From assembly GCA_002923335.1 (NCBI GenBank), contig BEHZ01000001.1, forward strand, positions 1 through 34,979: 34,979 nucleotides of DNA. Direction: 5' to 3'. A program made the translations under genes and the position numbers. Every line of letters begins with the position of its first letter. The first letter of the stretch is position 1. This document shows, piece by piece, positions 24,530 to 32,464 of the stretch. A model generated the notes under the pieces. That model was not told the DNA's origin, did not search any database, and saw only the letters and a program-made list of their open reading frames with translations. The stretch is from a bacterium HR23. Lineage in GTDB: Bacteria > Chloroflexota > Dehalococcoidia > Lucifugimonadales > HRBIN23.

Positions 24530-25006
24530 ATGGAGAGCCCCATCCCCCCTGCCCTCCCGCAGGGGAGGCGCTGGCCTCCCCTGCTGGCCCTGGTCCTTTG
24601 GCTGGGGGTTATCCTGGGCGTCTCCTCCTGGCCACGCCCTGCCCTGCCGGTAGAGCCTCCCTCTTTCCTGCGCCAGGCCCTGGCCCCTACGGTGCACTTC
24701 CTTCTCTACGGCGTCCTGGGGCTGTTGGCCTCCTGGGCCCTGAAACGGGGGGGGCCTCAGCGGATTCCGCCCCTTCTCACCGTCGCCGGCGTGGGGCTGT
24801 TCGGGTTCCTGTGGGGGATGCTGGACGAGTGGTATCAGGGCTTTATCCCGGGGCGGGATTCCTCGTGGGGGGACGTGGCGGTGGATGTGGTGGGGGCCAT
24901 CGCTGGGGGCGTGGCCTTCGCCTGGCTCGTGGCCCGTGGGGGGCGAGGCCACCTCTCCCCCCAACGGTCAGCGCAGGAGCAGGAGCACCACCACCGCCGT
25001 GGCTAG
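24530..25006 (+). CDS. VanZ family membrane protein
   Basis: 158 residues with about four hydrophobic segments. The family motif near residues 100-125 is intact: GMLDEWYQGFIPGRDSSWGDVAVDVVGAIAG (Asp-Glu, Gln, Pro-Gly-Arg, Asp and Gly positions). VanZ proteins are linked to teicoplanin resistance and lipid or cell-wall functions, but most genomic members are uncharacterised. The C-terminal tail (RGGRGHLSPQRSAQEQEHHH) overlaps the last 39 bases of the UbiA-family gene on the opposite strand. The ribosome site is weak. Confidence 0.88.
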   Translation: MESPIPPALPQGRRWPPLLALVLWLGVILGVSSWPRPALPVEPPSFLRQALAPTVHFLLYGVLGLLASWALKRGGPQRIPPLLTVAGVGLFGFLWGMLDEWYQGFIPGRDSSWGDVAVDVVGAIAGGVAFAWLVARGGRGHLSPQRSAQEQEHHHRRG

Positions 25007-25933
25007 CCAGAGCCCCCCTGCCACCAGAAGGGGCTTGTCGGTGAAGAGCACCTCCTCTGGGGCCTCCCCCAGGTTGCGGACGTGCACCAGATACAGATAG
25101 CGGAAGAGGCCGAAGAGGACAAAGGGGATGGTGAGCATCATGGCGTGGTTGCGGGGGACATTGGGGGCGGTGAAGGTGTAAAGGGTGTAGGCAATGAGGG
25201 TAGAGGGGGCCACCACCGCCAGGAGTTGGTCCAGCAGGGGGAGGGTGTATTCCCCCAGCACGGGACGCTGCGCGGAGGCGGAGCCCCCCGCCAGGGCCAG
25301 TTCGTTGCGCCGTTTCCCCAGACCGATGAGCAGGGCACCCAGCCCCGTTACCACATACAGCCACGGCGATATGGGAGCCTCCACGGCCACGGCCCCCGCC
25401 ACCGCCCGCAGGATATACCCCACACTCAGCGCCAGCACATCCAGGATGACCAGGCGTTTCAGAACGAAGGTATAGGCGGAGGTGGAGGCCAGGTAGAGGA
25501 GGGCTACCCCGCCGAACCACACCCCCAGGGCGAAGGAGCCGGCTAGCCCTAGAGCAGTCAGCACCAGCACCACCCCATACGCTACCCCCACGGGCAGGGC
25601 ACCCGAGGCGATGGGACGGGAGCGCTTCCGGGGGTGCAAGCGGTCCCGGGGGGCATCCACCGCATCGTTCACCAGGTAGACGGCCGAGGAGAGGAGGCAG
25701 AAGAGGAGAAAGGCCAGAAACGCCCTCCCCAGCAAGAGGCCTGCCTCCCCGGGGGCGGAGGGGGTCCACCGCTCGTGAACGCTGAAGGCCAAGGGGAGGA
25801 AGACCAGGATGTTCTTGGCCCACTGCTTGGGGCGCAAGGACCGCACCAGCGCCCGCGCCACGGCCCCCACCCCCCGCCCAGGGGCGGACGGTAAAAGGGC
25901 ATCGGCCGAGAGATGCGTATCCCCGGTGCGCAT
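24968..25933 (-). CDS. UbiA-family prenyltransferase, decaprenyl-phosphate phosphoribosyltransferase-like
   Basis: 321-residue polytopic membrane enzyme. The first catalytic motif is N89-D90-AV-D93-APR-D97, followed by RLHPRKRSRPIASG. The opening RSLRPKQWAKNILVFLPLAFS is characteristic of DPPR synthase, which joins PRPP to polyprenyl phosphate, the first step towards lipid-linked arabinose in mycobacteria. In Chloroflexota the end product is unknown. Start ATG 25933 is preceded by GGGGAGGGG. The 3' end overlaps vanZ on the opposite strand. Other UbiA activities are possible, but this opening motif favours DPPR synthase. Confidence 0.87.
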   Translation of the reverse strand: MRTGDTHLSADALLPSAPGRGVGAVARALVRSLRPKQWAKNILVFLPLAFSVHERWTPSAPGEAGLLLGRAFLAFLLFCLLSSAVYLVNDAVDAPRDRLHPRKRSRPIASGALPVGVAYGVVLVLTALGLAGSFALGVWFGGVALLYLASTSAYTFVLKRLVILDVLALSVGYILRAVAGAVAVEAPISPWLYVVTGLGALLIGLGKRRNELALAGGSASAQRPVLGEYTLPLLDQLLAVVAPSTLIAYTLYTFTAPNVPRNHAMMLTIPFVLFGLFRYLYLVHVRNLGEAPEEVLFTDKPLLVAGGLWLATAVVVLLLLR

Positions 25934-25954
25934 AGCCCCTCCCCTGGGGGCACT

Positions 25955-26560
25955 TTAGGGCAAGGGGATAGGGCTGTCAAGCGGGGCGCTGTTCTTCCGG
26001 GCAGGGGTTGCCCCTGTCCGCCTTCGGGCGAAGGCCAGGGGCTTCAGGGGCTTAGGGACGCCGTTCTCCGGACGCACCAGGCTCTTGGTCAGCCACACAT
26101 GGCTGGTGGGCCGACGGAACCCGTTCTTTCGGAAGAAGGCCAGGGCCTTGGCGTTGTCCCCCTCGGTGTCTACGATGAGCATTCGCACCCCCTCCTCCTT
26201 CATCCGCTTCTCAAACTCGTGGAGGAGGCGTTGGGCGACGCCCAAGCCCTGGAACTCCTCCTTGACCCCCAGCCACGCCAGGTAGCCGTAGCGCCAAGAG
26301 GAGCCCTCTTTCTCCACCGTGCTCCCTAGGGCAAACCCCACGATGTTCCCCCTGCCGTCCTCGGCCACCAGGCAGAACTCCGGGTCGGTGGTGAAGGCGG
26401 AGGTTACCTCGTAGGGGTCCCAGGTGCGGTAAAGGGCAGGAAGAGCGGTGCGGGTGAAGAGGCTTTCCCCCAGATGGTAAACAGGTGCCAGGTCATCTAT
26501 CTCCATCTCACGGATGGAGATGCGCGGCCGGGATAAGTTGTCCTCTCGTCTTGAGGGCAT
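25955..26560 (-). CDS. GNAT family N-acetyltransferase
   Basis: 201 residues with one GNAT domain from about residue 14. Acetyl-CoA-binding motif A reads LAWLGVKEEFQGLGVAQRLLHEF (Q-x2-G-x-G/A type), and motif B contains NAKALAFFRKNGF. The C-terminal 35 residues are basic and probably disordered. ATG 26560 is the first possible start after an in-frame TAA; its AGGAGG site is unusually far (15 bases). It has its own extended -10 promoter. Substrate unknown (ribosomal-protein or small-molecule acetylation). Confidence 0.9.
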   Translation of the reverse strand: MPSRREDNLSRPRISIREMEIDDLAPVYHLGESLFTRTALPALYRTWDPYEVTSAFTTDPEFCLVAEDGRGNIVGFALGSTVEKEGSSWRYGYLAWLGVKEEFQGLGVAQRLLHEFEKRMKEEGVRMLIVDTEGDNAKALAFFRKNGFRRPTSHVWLTKSLVRPENGVPKPLKPLAFARRRTGATPARKNSAPLDSPIPLP

Positions 26561-26614
26561 AGGTTATAAGGGTTTCCCTCCTATGGGCGCGTTCGCAGTG
26601 GTGCCCACAGCCTA

Positions 26615-26620
26615 ATTATA
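26615..26620 (-). promoter_or_regulatory. extended -10 promoter of the GNAT gene
   Basis: TGG followed by a perfect TATAAT on the minus strand, the same TG-G extended -10 layout as ttuBA. It lies between the lipoprotein stop and the GNAT start; no -35 is needed or seen. Confidence 0.55.
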
Positions 26621-26647
26621 CCACACCAGCGCCCCATAGGGCGCCTA

Positions 26648-27160
26648 CTACCTGGCGGTTCCCCAGCGGAGGATGCGCTCTGGCACACCCGCCAGGCCTT
26701 TGATGACCAGGGCCAGTTCGCCACGCCCCGTAAGGCCCTTCTCCCCAGGATAGGCAAAGACGAGAACGCCCTCCCGATGGTGTGCAGACTCCTGGAGAGG
26801 CACCCACGCCGTGGACGGAAGCCTCCCCTGGGTATCCCATTGAAGGGCGCTCAGGGCGACCAGGTTATACCGACCCAGGTCAACGCTGTGGGTGTCCACC
26901 TTCACGTGAAAGAGCAGGTATTCCCCCAAGGGGAACTTCTCCAGGGCCGGCTTGCCCATTGCCCGCAGGTGTTCGGGGGTAACCAGCGTCGCCTCGACGG
27001 TAACACCGCCCTGGGCCCTATCGGTTCGGGTCAGCAGGGCAGTATCCCCCTCTGCGGGCGTGGCAGGGGTGAACAAACCAGGGGTTGGTGTCGCCTTGCG
27101 TTGGAAGGCACAGCCCCCGACAACGAGCAGGAGGAAGACTACCGGCAGGAGACGCCCCAA
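26648..27160 (-). CDS. predicted lipoprotein, unknown function
   Basis: 170 residues with a lipoprotein signal peptide: MGRLLPVVFLLLVVGGC, lipid-modified Cys at 17 in a VVGGC lipobox. The mature part begins with a Thr/Pro linker (ATPTPGLFTPATPAEG) and then a single domain with TVEATLVTPEHL and DLGRYNLVALSALQWDT blocks. No Cys or Met/His cluster hints at metal binding. The start codon appears to be TTG, 17 bases after AGGAGGGG, which is long. It follows the CCAHH protein gene by 14 bases, so it is probably the last gene of the copper operon. Its blocks look like an envelope accessory domain, but I do not recognise the family. Confidence 0.75.
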   Translation of the reverse strand: MGRLLPVVFLLLVVGGCAFQRKATPTPGLFTPATPAEGDTALLTRTDRAQGGVTVEATLVTPEHLRAMGKPALEKFPLGEYLLFHVKVDTHSVDLGRYNLVALSALQWDTQGRLPSTAWVPLQESAHHREGVLVFAYPGEKGLTGRGELALVIKGLAGVPERILRWGTAR

Positions 27161-27174
27161 GGGTAGGAACGTAT

Positions 27175-27726
27175 CTACCCCTCCTTGGGGAGGGGCCTGG
27201 CGGCCACCCTGTCAGAGACCGGCAGGTGCCGTCGCCCCTGATGCACCAGGCGGAGCATGAGAACCACCCCTATAATGTTTACAGCGATGCCTGCCACCAT
27301 AAGGGGGACACGAAACTGGTTCAAAAAAATGGCGGCCCCCGAGAGGCCCATCAGGGGGAGCACATCTGTAATATGGTGGGCACAGCATGCCACCATAGCC
27401 ACCGACGAGGTCCCCGTGCCTGTGGCGGCCGCCGCCGTAGGGGCGTGGAGGGGCTTGGCACGGGGAATGCCCAGGCGCAGGTAGGTGTAGAGGCCTATCT
27501 GGACGCCAAAACCGGTGGCGATCGCAGCCACGAAATACCAGTCCTGCCCCAGGAGAGTCAAGGCGTGGCGCAGGCCCTGGGCCCACGAAACGACACCTAT
27601 GTAAAGGAGGATGAGGAGGCCAGCACTGGCCACGCCCGAAGAAAACCCCAGAAGGAGCCTGCGACGGCTCACCTTTGTTTGTAGCGCGTTGGCCGCCTCG
27701 TTGTGGCATACCATTCGCCGTTCCAT
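27175..27726 (-). CDS. four-TM membrane protein with CCAHH motif, copper-operon associated
   Basis: 183 residues with about four membrane segments (near 24-48, 62-84, 108-136, 140-162). The third contains SVAMVACCAHHITDVLPLMG, i.e. C114, C115, H117, H118 and D121 together in the membrane, a plausible soft-metal site. I do not recognise a named family. The co-located CcdA-like and cupredoxin genes suggest a part in copper movement or heme/copper-thiol chemistry. ATG 27726 has AAGGGGG upstream. A perfect palindrome and a TTGACA box lie in the 57 bases before it. Confidence 0.78.
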   Translation of the reverse strand: MERRMVCHNEAANALQTKVSRRRLLLGFSSGVASAGLLILLYIGVVSWAQGLRHALTLLGQDWYFVAAIATGFGVQIGLYTYLRLGIPRAKPLHAPTAAAATGTGTSSVAMVACCAHHITDVLPLMGLSGAAIFLNQFRVPLMVAGIAVNIIGVVLMLRLVHQGRRHLPVSDRVAARPLPKEG

Positions 27727-27741
27727 CCGACCCCCTTCTGA

Positions 27742-27763
27742 CGCAATGGTATTGCGCTGTCAA
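27742..27763 (-). promoter_or_regulatory. palindrome with TTGACA before the CCAHH gene
   Basis: CGCAAT-GGT-ATTGCG (27742-27756), a perfect 6-bp inverted repeat, directly downstream (minus strand) of TTGACA (27763-27758). No -10 box at the right distance, so this could be an operator, a hairpin or chance. Confidence 0.3.
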
Positions 27764-27783
27764 CACCCTAACGGTGAAGAAAA

Positions 27784-28605
27784 CTACACAGTTGCCAGAA
27801 TAGCCAGGCCTAGAGCCACCACGCCGGCCCCCAGGCCCAATCGCACCCGCTCCCTGTAGTGCAAGTTCCAGTGGGCCAAACGGTTCAAAACAGGACGGGC
27901 CGATGCGGCTACCAGGAGAGCCACTAGGGGAATCACAAAGACAACATTATAGAGCACCAAATATAGGTAAGCGAGAACAAAACTCTGCTGAAGCGCTAGC
28001 ATACTCAGGATAGCCAGATACACAGCGCCACTACACGGCACGGTGCAGAGGCCTACCAGGACACCCAGTCCCAACATAGACATCAGGGATGCACGCCTCC
28101 CCCACCGTTGCACAAGGTTCCCTACCGAGCGGGGTGCGCCAAGCCTGGGACCCCACCCCGGCATGAAGAAGTCTTTCATCATCCATAGCCCCAGAAAGAC
28201 GGCCACTAGCGCCCCCAGTCGGGCCCCTAGATGGTTCTGCGTCAAGGCGGTAGAAACCCGCATAAGCCCTGCCCCTATGCTCAGATAGGTGGCAAAGATG
28301 GCCAGGATAAAGGCACCACCGTAGAGGAAGAGCCTGTCCCGCATAGCCCCCGTCCCACCCACCCCCCCATACAGGGAGGCAACAGTCGCCACAAAAAGGA
28401 GGAGCACCGTGAAGGCGCAGGGGTTGAGGCCGTCCAGCAGCCCTGCCAGCGCTACCGTCGGCAGGGCAACAGGAGCAGAAGACAGCGGCGTTGAAAAGGC
28501 AGAGGTGAAACGGGCCTGGGTCTTCCACCCCCAGGATGCCAGCCCGATCGCCAGCACCAGCACGAAAGGGATGGCTACCCCTACAAGCAAGCGACCGTTG
28601 CGCAC
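27784..28605 (-). CDS. CcdA/DsbD-like membrane thiol transporter
   Basis: 273 residues and about seven hydrophobic segments. The paired redox cysteines of the CcdA/DsbD core are present: C63 in GLLDGLNPCAF and C187/C191 in GLCTVPCSGAVY. Such proteins carry reducing equivalents across the membrane for cytochrome or copper-centre maturation, here probably for the cupredoxin upstream, whose ligands include cysteines. I chose GTG 28605, with a GGGGGTAGG site that overlaps the stop of the cupredoxin gene; a longer frame would run back into that gene. Confidence 0.88.
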   Translation of the reverse strand: MRNGRLLVGVAIPFVLVLAIGLASWGWKTQARFTSAFSTPLSSAPVALPTVALAGLLDGLNPCAFTVLLLFVATVASLYGGVGGTGAMRDRLFLYGGAFILAIFATYLSIGAGLMRVSTALTQNHLGARLGALVAVFLGLWMMKDFFMPGWGPRLGAPRSVGNLVQRWGRRASLMSMLGLGVLVGLCTVPCSGAVYLAILSMLALQQSFVLAYLYLVLYNVVFVIPLVALLVAASARPVLNRLAHWNLHYRERVRLGLGAGVVALGLAILATV

Positions 28606-28607
28606 AC

Positions 28608-29084
28608 CTACCCCCGAACTACGAGGACACCCTGCATAAAGGGGCTCTCCCGCCCGCCACAGCACACATCGCAATAGAACACAAAGGCCCCCGCCTGGGA
28701 AGGTGTAAAGGTGAAGTTTTGTGCCGTGAGGGGAGGGACCTTGATATTGATCCCCAACTCGTCCACCGCGAACTGGTGCCAGCCACCTCCATCGGTATGA
28801 AACTGGTTGTCTTTGTTGACCAGACGCAAGGTCACCGGTTCCCCAGCCCGCACCTCGACGAGCGAGGGGCTAAATCCCCCCATGCTCAGCGAGACTGTTA
28901 CCGTGCCCGGTGCCCCTCGTCCCACCGGCTCGAGGGCTCGCCACAAGAAAAAGGTTGCGGTGGCCAGGATGGCCAGCGTTATCCCTCCAAAGAGCACGAA
29001 GCGCCCCCCTCTTCCCGGCGCCCCGGTGCTTCCTTTCTTCCCCTCGTTTCGCCCTGGCAGGTGCAGTGCAGACCGTAGTGCCAT
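28608..29084 (-). CDS. membrane-anchored CuA-like cupredoxin
   Basis: 158 residues: a basic N-terminus, one membrane anchor (about 30-48, VLFGGITLAILATATFFLW), then a cupredoxin domain. Candidate copper ligands are H96, H103, C138, C141/C142 (YCDVCCGG) and M150. The layout resembles the CuA loop of cytochrome oxidase subunit II and N2O reductase, with CxxCC in place of CxxxC and no clear His in the loop. It is probably an extracytoplasmic electron carrier or copper chaperone. ATG 29084 has AAGGAGGGG 9 bases upstream. The next gene starts 2 bases after its stop. Confidence 0.88.
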   Translation of the reverse strand: MALRSALHLPGRNEGKKGSTGAPGRGGRFVLFGGITLAILATATFFLWRALEPVGRGAPGTVTVSLSMGGFSPSLVEVRAGEPVTLRLVNKDNQFHTDGGGWHQFAVDELGINIKVPPLTAQNFTFTPSQAGAFVFYCDVCCGGRESPFMQGVLVVRG

Positions 29085-29143
29085 GCCTCTACCCCTCCTT
29101 TGCCCTGCCGGAGGGAGCACACACCCCGGCCCGGGACGGCCTG

Positions 29144-29341
29144 CTAGTGGTGCCCCATAGGCTGGGGACCACCCTTCAGGTATTTCTCGGGGTCCTTTTG
29201 GAAGGAGACCCTGCACCCAGGACTGCAGAAGTAGTAGGTCTTCCCCTGGTAGTCGTAGGTGGCCGCCGCCTTCTTGGGGTCCACCTGCATCCCGCAGACG
29301 GGGTCAACCTCCATCGCCTTCCTGCGCAGGAAGAACGCCAT
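29144..29341 (-). CDS. YHS-domain metal-binding protein
   Basis: 65 residues; almost the whole protein is a YHS domain: VDPVCGMQVDPKKAAATYDYQGKTYYFCSPGCRVSFQKDPEKYL, with the DPVCGM and CSPGC cysteines. YHS domains occur in copper ATPases and metallo-oxygenases as small metal-binding modules. Its GGAAGGAGG site gives ATG 29341; an internal ATG (MEVDPVCG) is also possible. The tail GGPQPMGHH adds Met/His. Confidence 0.93.
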   Translation of the reverse strand: MAFFLRRKAMEVDPVCGMQVDPKKAAATYDYQGKTYYFCSPGCRVSFQKDPEKYLKGGPQPMGHH

Positions 29342-29364
29342 GGCACCTCCTTCCTCTGGCTACC

Positions 29365-29380
29365 GGGGGGACGTGCCCCC
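29365..29380. repeat. short inverted repeat before the YHS gene
   Basis: GGGGGG-ACGTG-CCCCC (five to six pairs, five-base loop) in the 65-base gap between the Met/His-rich gene and the YHS gene. It may fold in the polycistronic mRNA as a processing or stabilising hairpin. Confidence 0.35.
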
Positions 29381-29406
29381 TCGGATAGAGACCGGGTGGT
29401 GGGCGG

Positions 29407-29637
29407 TTAAAAGCCCATCATTCGGCCGTGCATGCCGTCCATCATGCTGTGAGACCCCATCATAGCCAGGCACTGCTCGTGCCCCTGCATCATTTGCACG
29501 CAGGCCTCGTGGCCGGCGGGCTGGCGCAGGCGGGACGCCCACGCTGTAGAGACCGCTCTCCCACCCCACAGGCTCCCCGCCAGAAAGGCGAGGCCCAGCA
29601 GGGCGAGAACAGCCAGCACCAGAAGAGAGCGCTTCAT
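29407..29637 (-). CDS. small exported Met/His-rich copper-binding peptide
   Basis: 76 residues. A signal peptide or anchor (KRSLLVLAVLALLGLAFLAG) is followed by a C-terminal half packed with Met, His and Cys: HEACVQMMQGHEQC, then LAMMGSHSMMDGMHGRMM. This is typical of Cu(I)-binding periplasmic peptides; no named family is recognised. Start ATG 29637 has GGAAGGAGG and overlaps the upstream stop (ATGA), so translation is coupled to the two-TM protein. Confidence 0.82.
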   Translation of the reverse strand: MKRSLLVLAVLALLGLAFLAGSLWGGRAVSTAWASRLRQPAGHEACVQMMQGHEQCLAMMGSHSMMDGMHGRMMGF

Positions 29638-29879
29638 AGGGCACCTCCTTCCTTACTGTTGCCCTGGGGAGGGGTGCGCTGGCGAAGCCCCCTCACCCGG
29701 GGGATGACCACCGGCATCAGGATGATGGTGGTGAGCAGGAAGACCCACCCCGCCCCTATGGACCGGCTGGCCCAGGAGGCCTCTCCCTTCCCGGTGGCCA
29801 GGCCGATGAAGGTCAGAGCGGCCGCCAGGGCCAGGCCGAGGTAGATGCAGGCGCCGAGGATTGCAGGGGAAAGGCGCAT
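29634..29879 (-). CDS. small two-TM membrane protein, unknown function
   Basis: 81 residues with two hydrophobic segments (about 6-26 and 45-61), a polar middle and a basic tail rich in Arg/Gln. No Cys or His cluster. The start is 5 bases after the copA stop, with GGGAGGTAAGGGG, and the end is coupled to the Met/His-rich peptide. Strict clustering with copper genes suggests an accessory of CopA or of copper uptake; the family is not recognised. Confidence 0.75.
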   Translation of the reverse strand: MRLSPAILGACIYLGLALAAALTFIGLATGKGEASWASRSIGAGWVFLLTTIILMPVVIPRVRGLRQRTPPQGNSKEGGAL

Positions 29880-29884
29880 GCCCC

Positions 29885-32455
29885 TTACCTCCCGGCGGGG
29901 ACGGGGGCGGGCGCCTCGGGGCGCACCGCCACCGCACCGCCCTTGTAGCGTCGGCGCACCGGGGGCACAAACCCCCGCATGCGTTGGGTGTTCAGGGTAA
30001 CGGAGAGGGAACTGGTGGCCATCAACAGGGCAGCCAGTTCGGGGCTGACCACCTGGCCCAGGAAGGGGTAGAGCAGGCCCATGGCCAGGGGGATGGCCAG
30101 GGTGTTGTAGGCGAAGGCCCAGAAGAGGTTCTGCTTCACCAGGCGCATGGTGGCCCGTGCCACCTGCAGGGCGGAGACCACATCCAGGGGGTCATCCCGC
30201 ACCAGGATGATGTGGCCCGTCTCCTTGGCCACATCGGTGCCGGCGCCCATGGCTATCCCCACATCCGCCTGGGCCAGGGCGGGGGCGTCGTTGATGCCGT
30301 CCCCCACCATAGCCACCCGGTAGCCCTGCTCCTGCAGGCGCTGGATTTCCCGTGCCTTGTCGCCGGGGAGCACCTCGGCCAGCACCCGCTGGATGCCCAG
30401 TTTCTGGGCAATAGCCTGGGCGGTCCGGCGGTTGTCGCCCGTGAGCATGGCCACCTGGATACCCATGCGCTGGAGTTCCCGCACCGCCAGGGGAGCGGTC
30501 TCCCGCAAGGTATCCGCCACAGCGATGACCCCCACCGCCTTCCCATCCACCGCCAGGAACATCACCGTCTTTCCCTCCCCTTCCAGGCGCTCGGCATCGG
30601 CCAGTAAGGGGTCGCAGGCGATGCCCCGCTCGTGCAGGAGCCGGCGGTTGCCCAGGAGGACGACGCGCCCCTCTATACGAGCCTCCACCCCTCGGCCGGG
30701 GAGAGCCTGGAAACCTTCGGGGTCGGGCAGGGCGAGGCCCCTCTCCTGGGCACGGCGCACGATGGCCTCCCCCAGGGGGTGCTCGGAGCGCCGTTCCGCC
30801 GACCCCGCCAGGCGGAGGGCCTCCGCTTCGGCGATTCCGTGGGTTACCACATCGGTAACCTCCGGCACCCCCTTGGTGAGGGTGCCCGTCTTGTCAAACA
30901 CGACCACCTGCACCTTGGTGGCCGACTCCACCGCATCGCCCCCCTTGAAGAGGACGCCGAACTCGGCCCCTTTGCCGGTGCCGGCCATAATGGCAGCCGG
31001 GGTGGCCAACCCTACGGCGCAGGGGCAGGAGATGACCAGCACGGCGATGGAGACCAGCACCGCGAACCCCACGGCGCTGGCCGAGGCCAGGGTGTAGGGG
31101 GTGAGCATCAGACGGCTGGCGGGGGTGAACCACAGGTCGTAGCCGATGAAATACCAGAAGAGGAAGGTGGCCAGGGCCAGGACATGCACCCAGAAGATAA
31201 ACTGCCCCGCCACCGCATCGGCCAGGCGCTGGAGGGGGGGCTTGGAGGTCTGGGCTTCCTCCACCAGGCGGATGATCTGGGCCAGGGCGGTCTCCCGCCC
31301 CACACGGGTCGCCCGGAAGGTGAAGGCGCCTGTCCTGTTCAGGGTGCCCCCTATCACCTCGTCCCCCGGCCTCTTCTCCACCGGGATGCTCTCGCCGGTG
31401 AGCATGGACTGGTCTACTGCCGAGTAGCCCTCCACCACCACGCCGTCCACCGGCACCTGCTCCCCGGGGCGCACCACCAGCAGGTCGCCCGCCTCCACCT
31501 CCTCCACCGGCACCTCCACCTCCTGGCCGTTGCGGAGCACACGGGCACGGCGGGGCTGAAGGCGCATCAGCCGTCGGATGGCCTCGGAGGCACGCCCACG
31601 GGTAACCGCCTCCAGATAGCGCCCCAGGAGGATGAACCAGGTGAGGAGCGCGGCCGCCTCGTAGAAGGTCGCCATGCGCCCCCCGAAGCCGGCCTCGGGC
31701 CAGAAGGTATTGATAACGGCGATGAGATAGGCTGCGCCGATGCCCGTAGCGTAGAGGAGGTTCATATCGGTAACGCCGTGGCGCAGGCCGTTGAAGGAGT
31801 TGACGAAGAACTGCCGTCCCGGGCCCAGCACCATGGGCGTGGTCAGCAGGAAGAGGACCACTTTGTTATGCAGGACCTCGGGGATGATGCGGGAGAGGCC
31901 CCAGTAGGGCTGGAAGGTGCCCAGCATCACCGCCAGGGCCAGGGGGGTGGCCAGGAGGAGGTTCAGCCTCTGCCGACGCATCTCCTTCTGACGGGCCTCC
32001 CGCTCCCGGTCCACCAGGGGCGCCTCCTCCTCGGGGGCAACGGAAAGGCCCAGGGCCTCCAGGGTCTGCCGGAGGTCGGCCAGGGGGGTGAGGTCGGGGG
32101 CGAACTCCACCTGCACCCGCCCCCCCGAGGCGTGCACCTTCACCTGGGCGACGCCGGGGAGGGCCAGCAGGGCCGGGACGATGCGCCCCTCCTCCTGGGG
32201 CGAGAGGGGGTGGGGCAGGCGAAAGCGGGCGGTCTCCAGCACCACCCCGTAGCCTATCTCCTCCACCGCCTGCCTCATGCTGCGGATGCTGGCGGTGGCG
32301 GGGTCGTATTCCAGATAGGCACGGTTGGTGGCCAGGTTGACGGTAACCCGTGCCACACCCGGGACGCCCTGCAGGGCCTCGGTTACGTGGGCGACGCACG
32401 AGGCACAGGTCATCCCCTGGATGGGCAAGGTAGCCTTGCGGTAGGTTCTCGCCAT
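29885..32455 (-). CDS. copA: copper-translocating P1B-type ATPase
   Basis: 856 residues. The N-terminal HMA domain has GMTCASC (C17, C20). A second HMA-like domain (about 77-145) lacks the CxxC. Eight membrane segments include the CPC ion-binding motif (C477-P-C479), followed by the phosphorylated D521 in DKTGTLTKG, the SEHPLG nucleotide-binding His, GDN and GDGINDAPALAQADVGIAMG. It exports Cu(I), or Ag(I), from the cytoplasm. It starts 9 bases after csoR and is under the same promoter and operator. Confidence 0.97.
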   Translation of the reverse strand: MARTYRKATLPIQGMTCASCVAHVTEALQGVPGVARVTVNLATNRAYLEYDPATASIRSMRQAVEEIGYGVVLETARFRLPHPLSPQEEGRIVPALLALPGVAQVKVHASGGRVQVEFAPDLTPLADLRQTLEALGLSVAPEEEAPLVDREREARQKEMRRQRLNLLLATPLALAVMLGTFQPYWGLSRIIPEVLHNKVVLFLLTTPMVLGPGRQFFVNSFNGLRHGVTDMNLLYATGIGAAYLIAVINTFWPEAGFGGRMATFYEAAALLTWFILLGRYLEAVTRGRASEAIRRLMRLQPRRARVLRNGQEVEVPVEEVEAGDLLVVRPGEQVPVDGVVVEGYSAVDQSMLTGESIPVEKRPGDEVIGGTLNRTGAFTFRATRVGRETALAQIIRLVEEAQTSKPPLQRLADAVAGQFIFWVHVLALATFLFWYFIGYDLWFTPASRLMLTPYTLASASAVGFAVLVSIAVLVISCPCAVGLATPAAIMAGTGKGAEFGVLFKGGDAVESATKVQVVVFDKTGTLTKGVPEVTDVVTHGIAEAEALRLAGSAERRSEHPLGEAIVRRAQERGLALPDPEGFQALPGRGVEARIEGRVVLLGNRRLLHERGIACDPLLADAERLEGEGKTVMFLAVDGKAVGVIAVADTLRETAPLAVRELQRMGIQVAMLTGDNRRTAQAIAQKLGIQRVLAEVLPGDKAREIQRLQEQGYRVAMVGDGINDAPALAQADVGIAMGAGTDVAKETGHIILVRDDPLDVVSALQVARATMRLVKQNLFWAFAYNTLAIPLAMGLLYPFLGQVVSPELAALLMATSSLSVTLNTQRMRGFVPPVRRRYKGGAVAVRPEAPAPVPAGR

Positions 32456-32464
32456 CCTGTCCCC

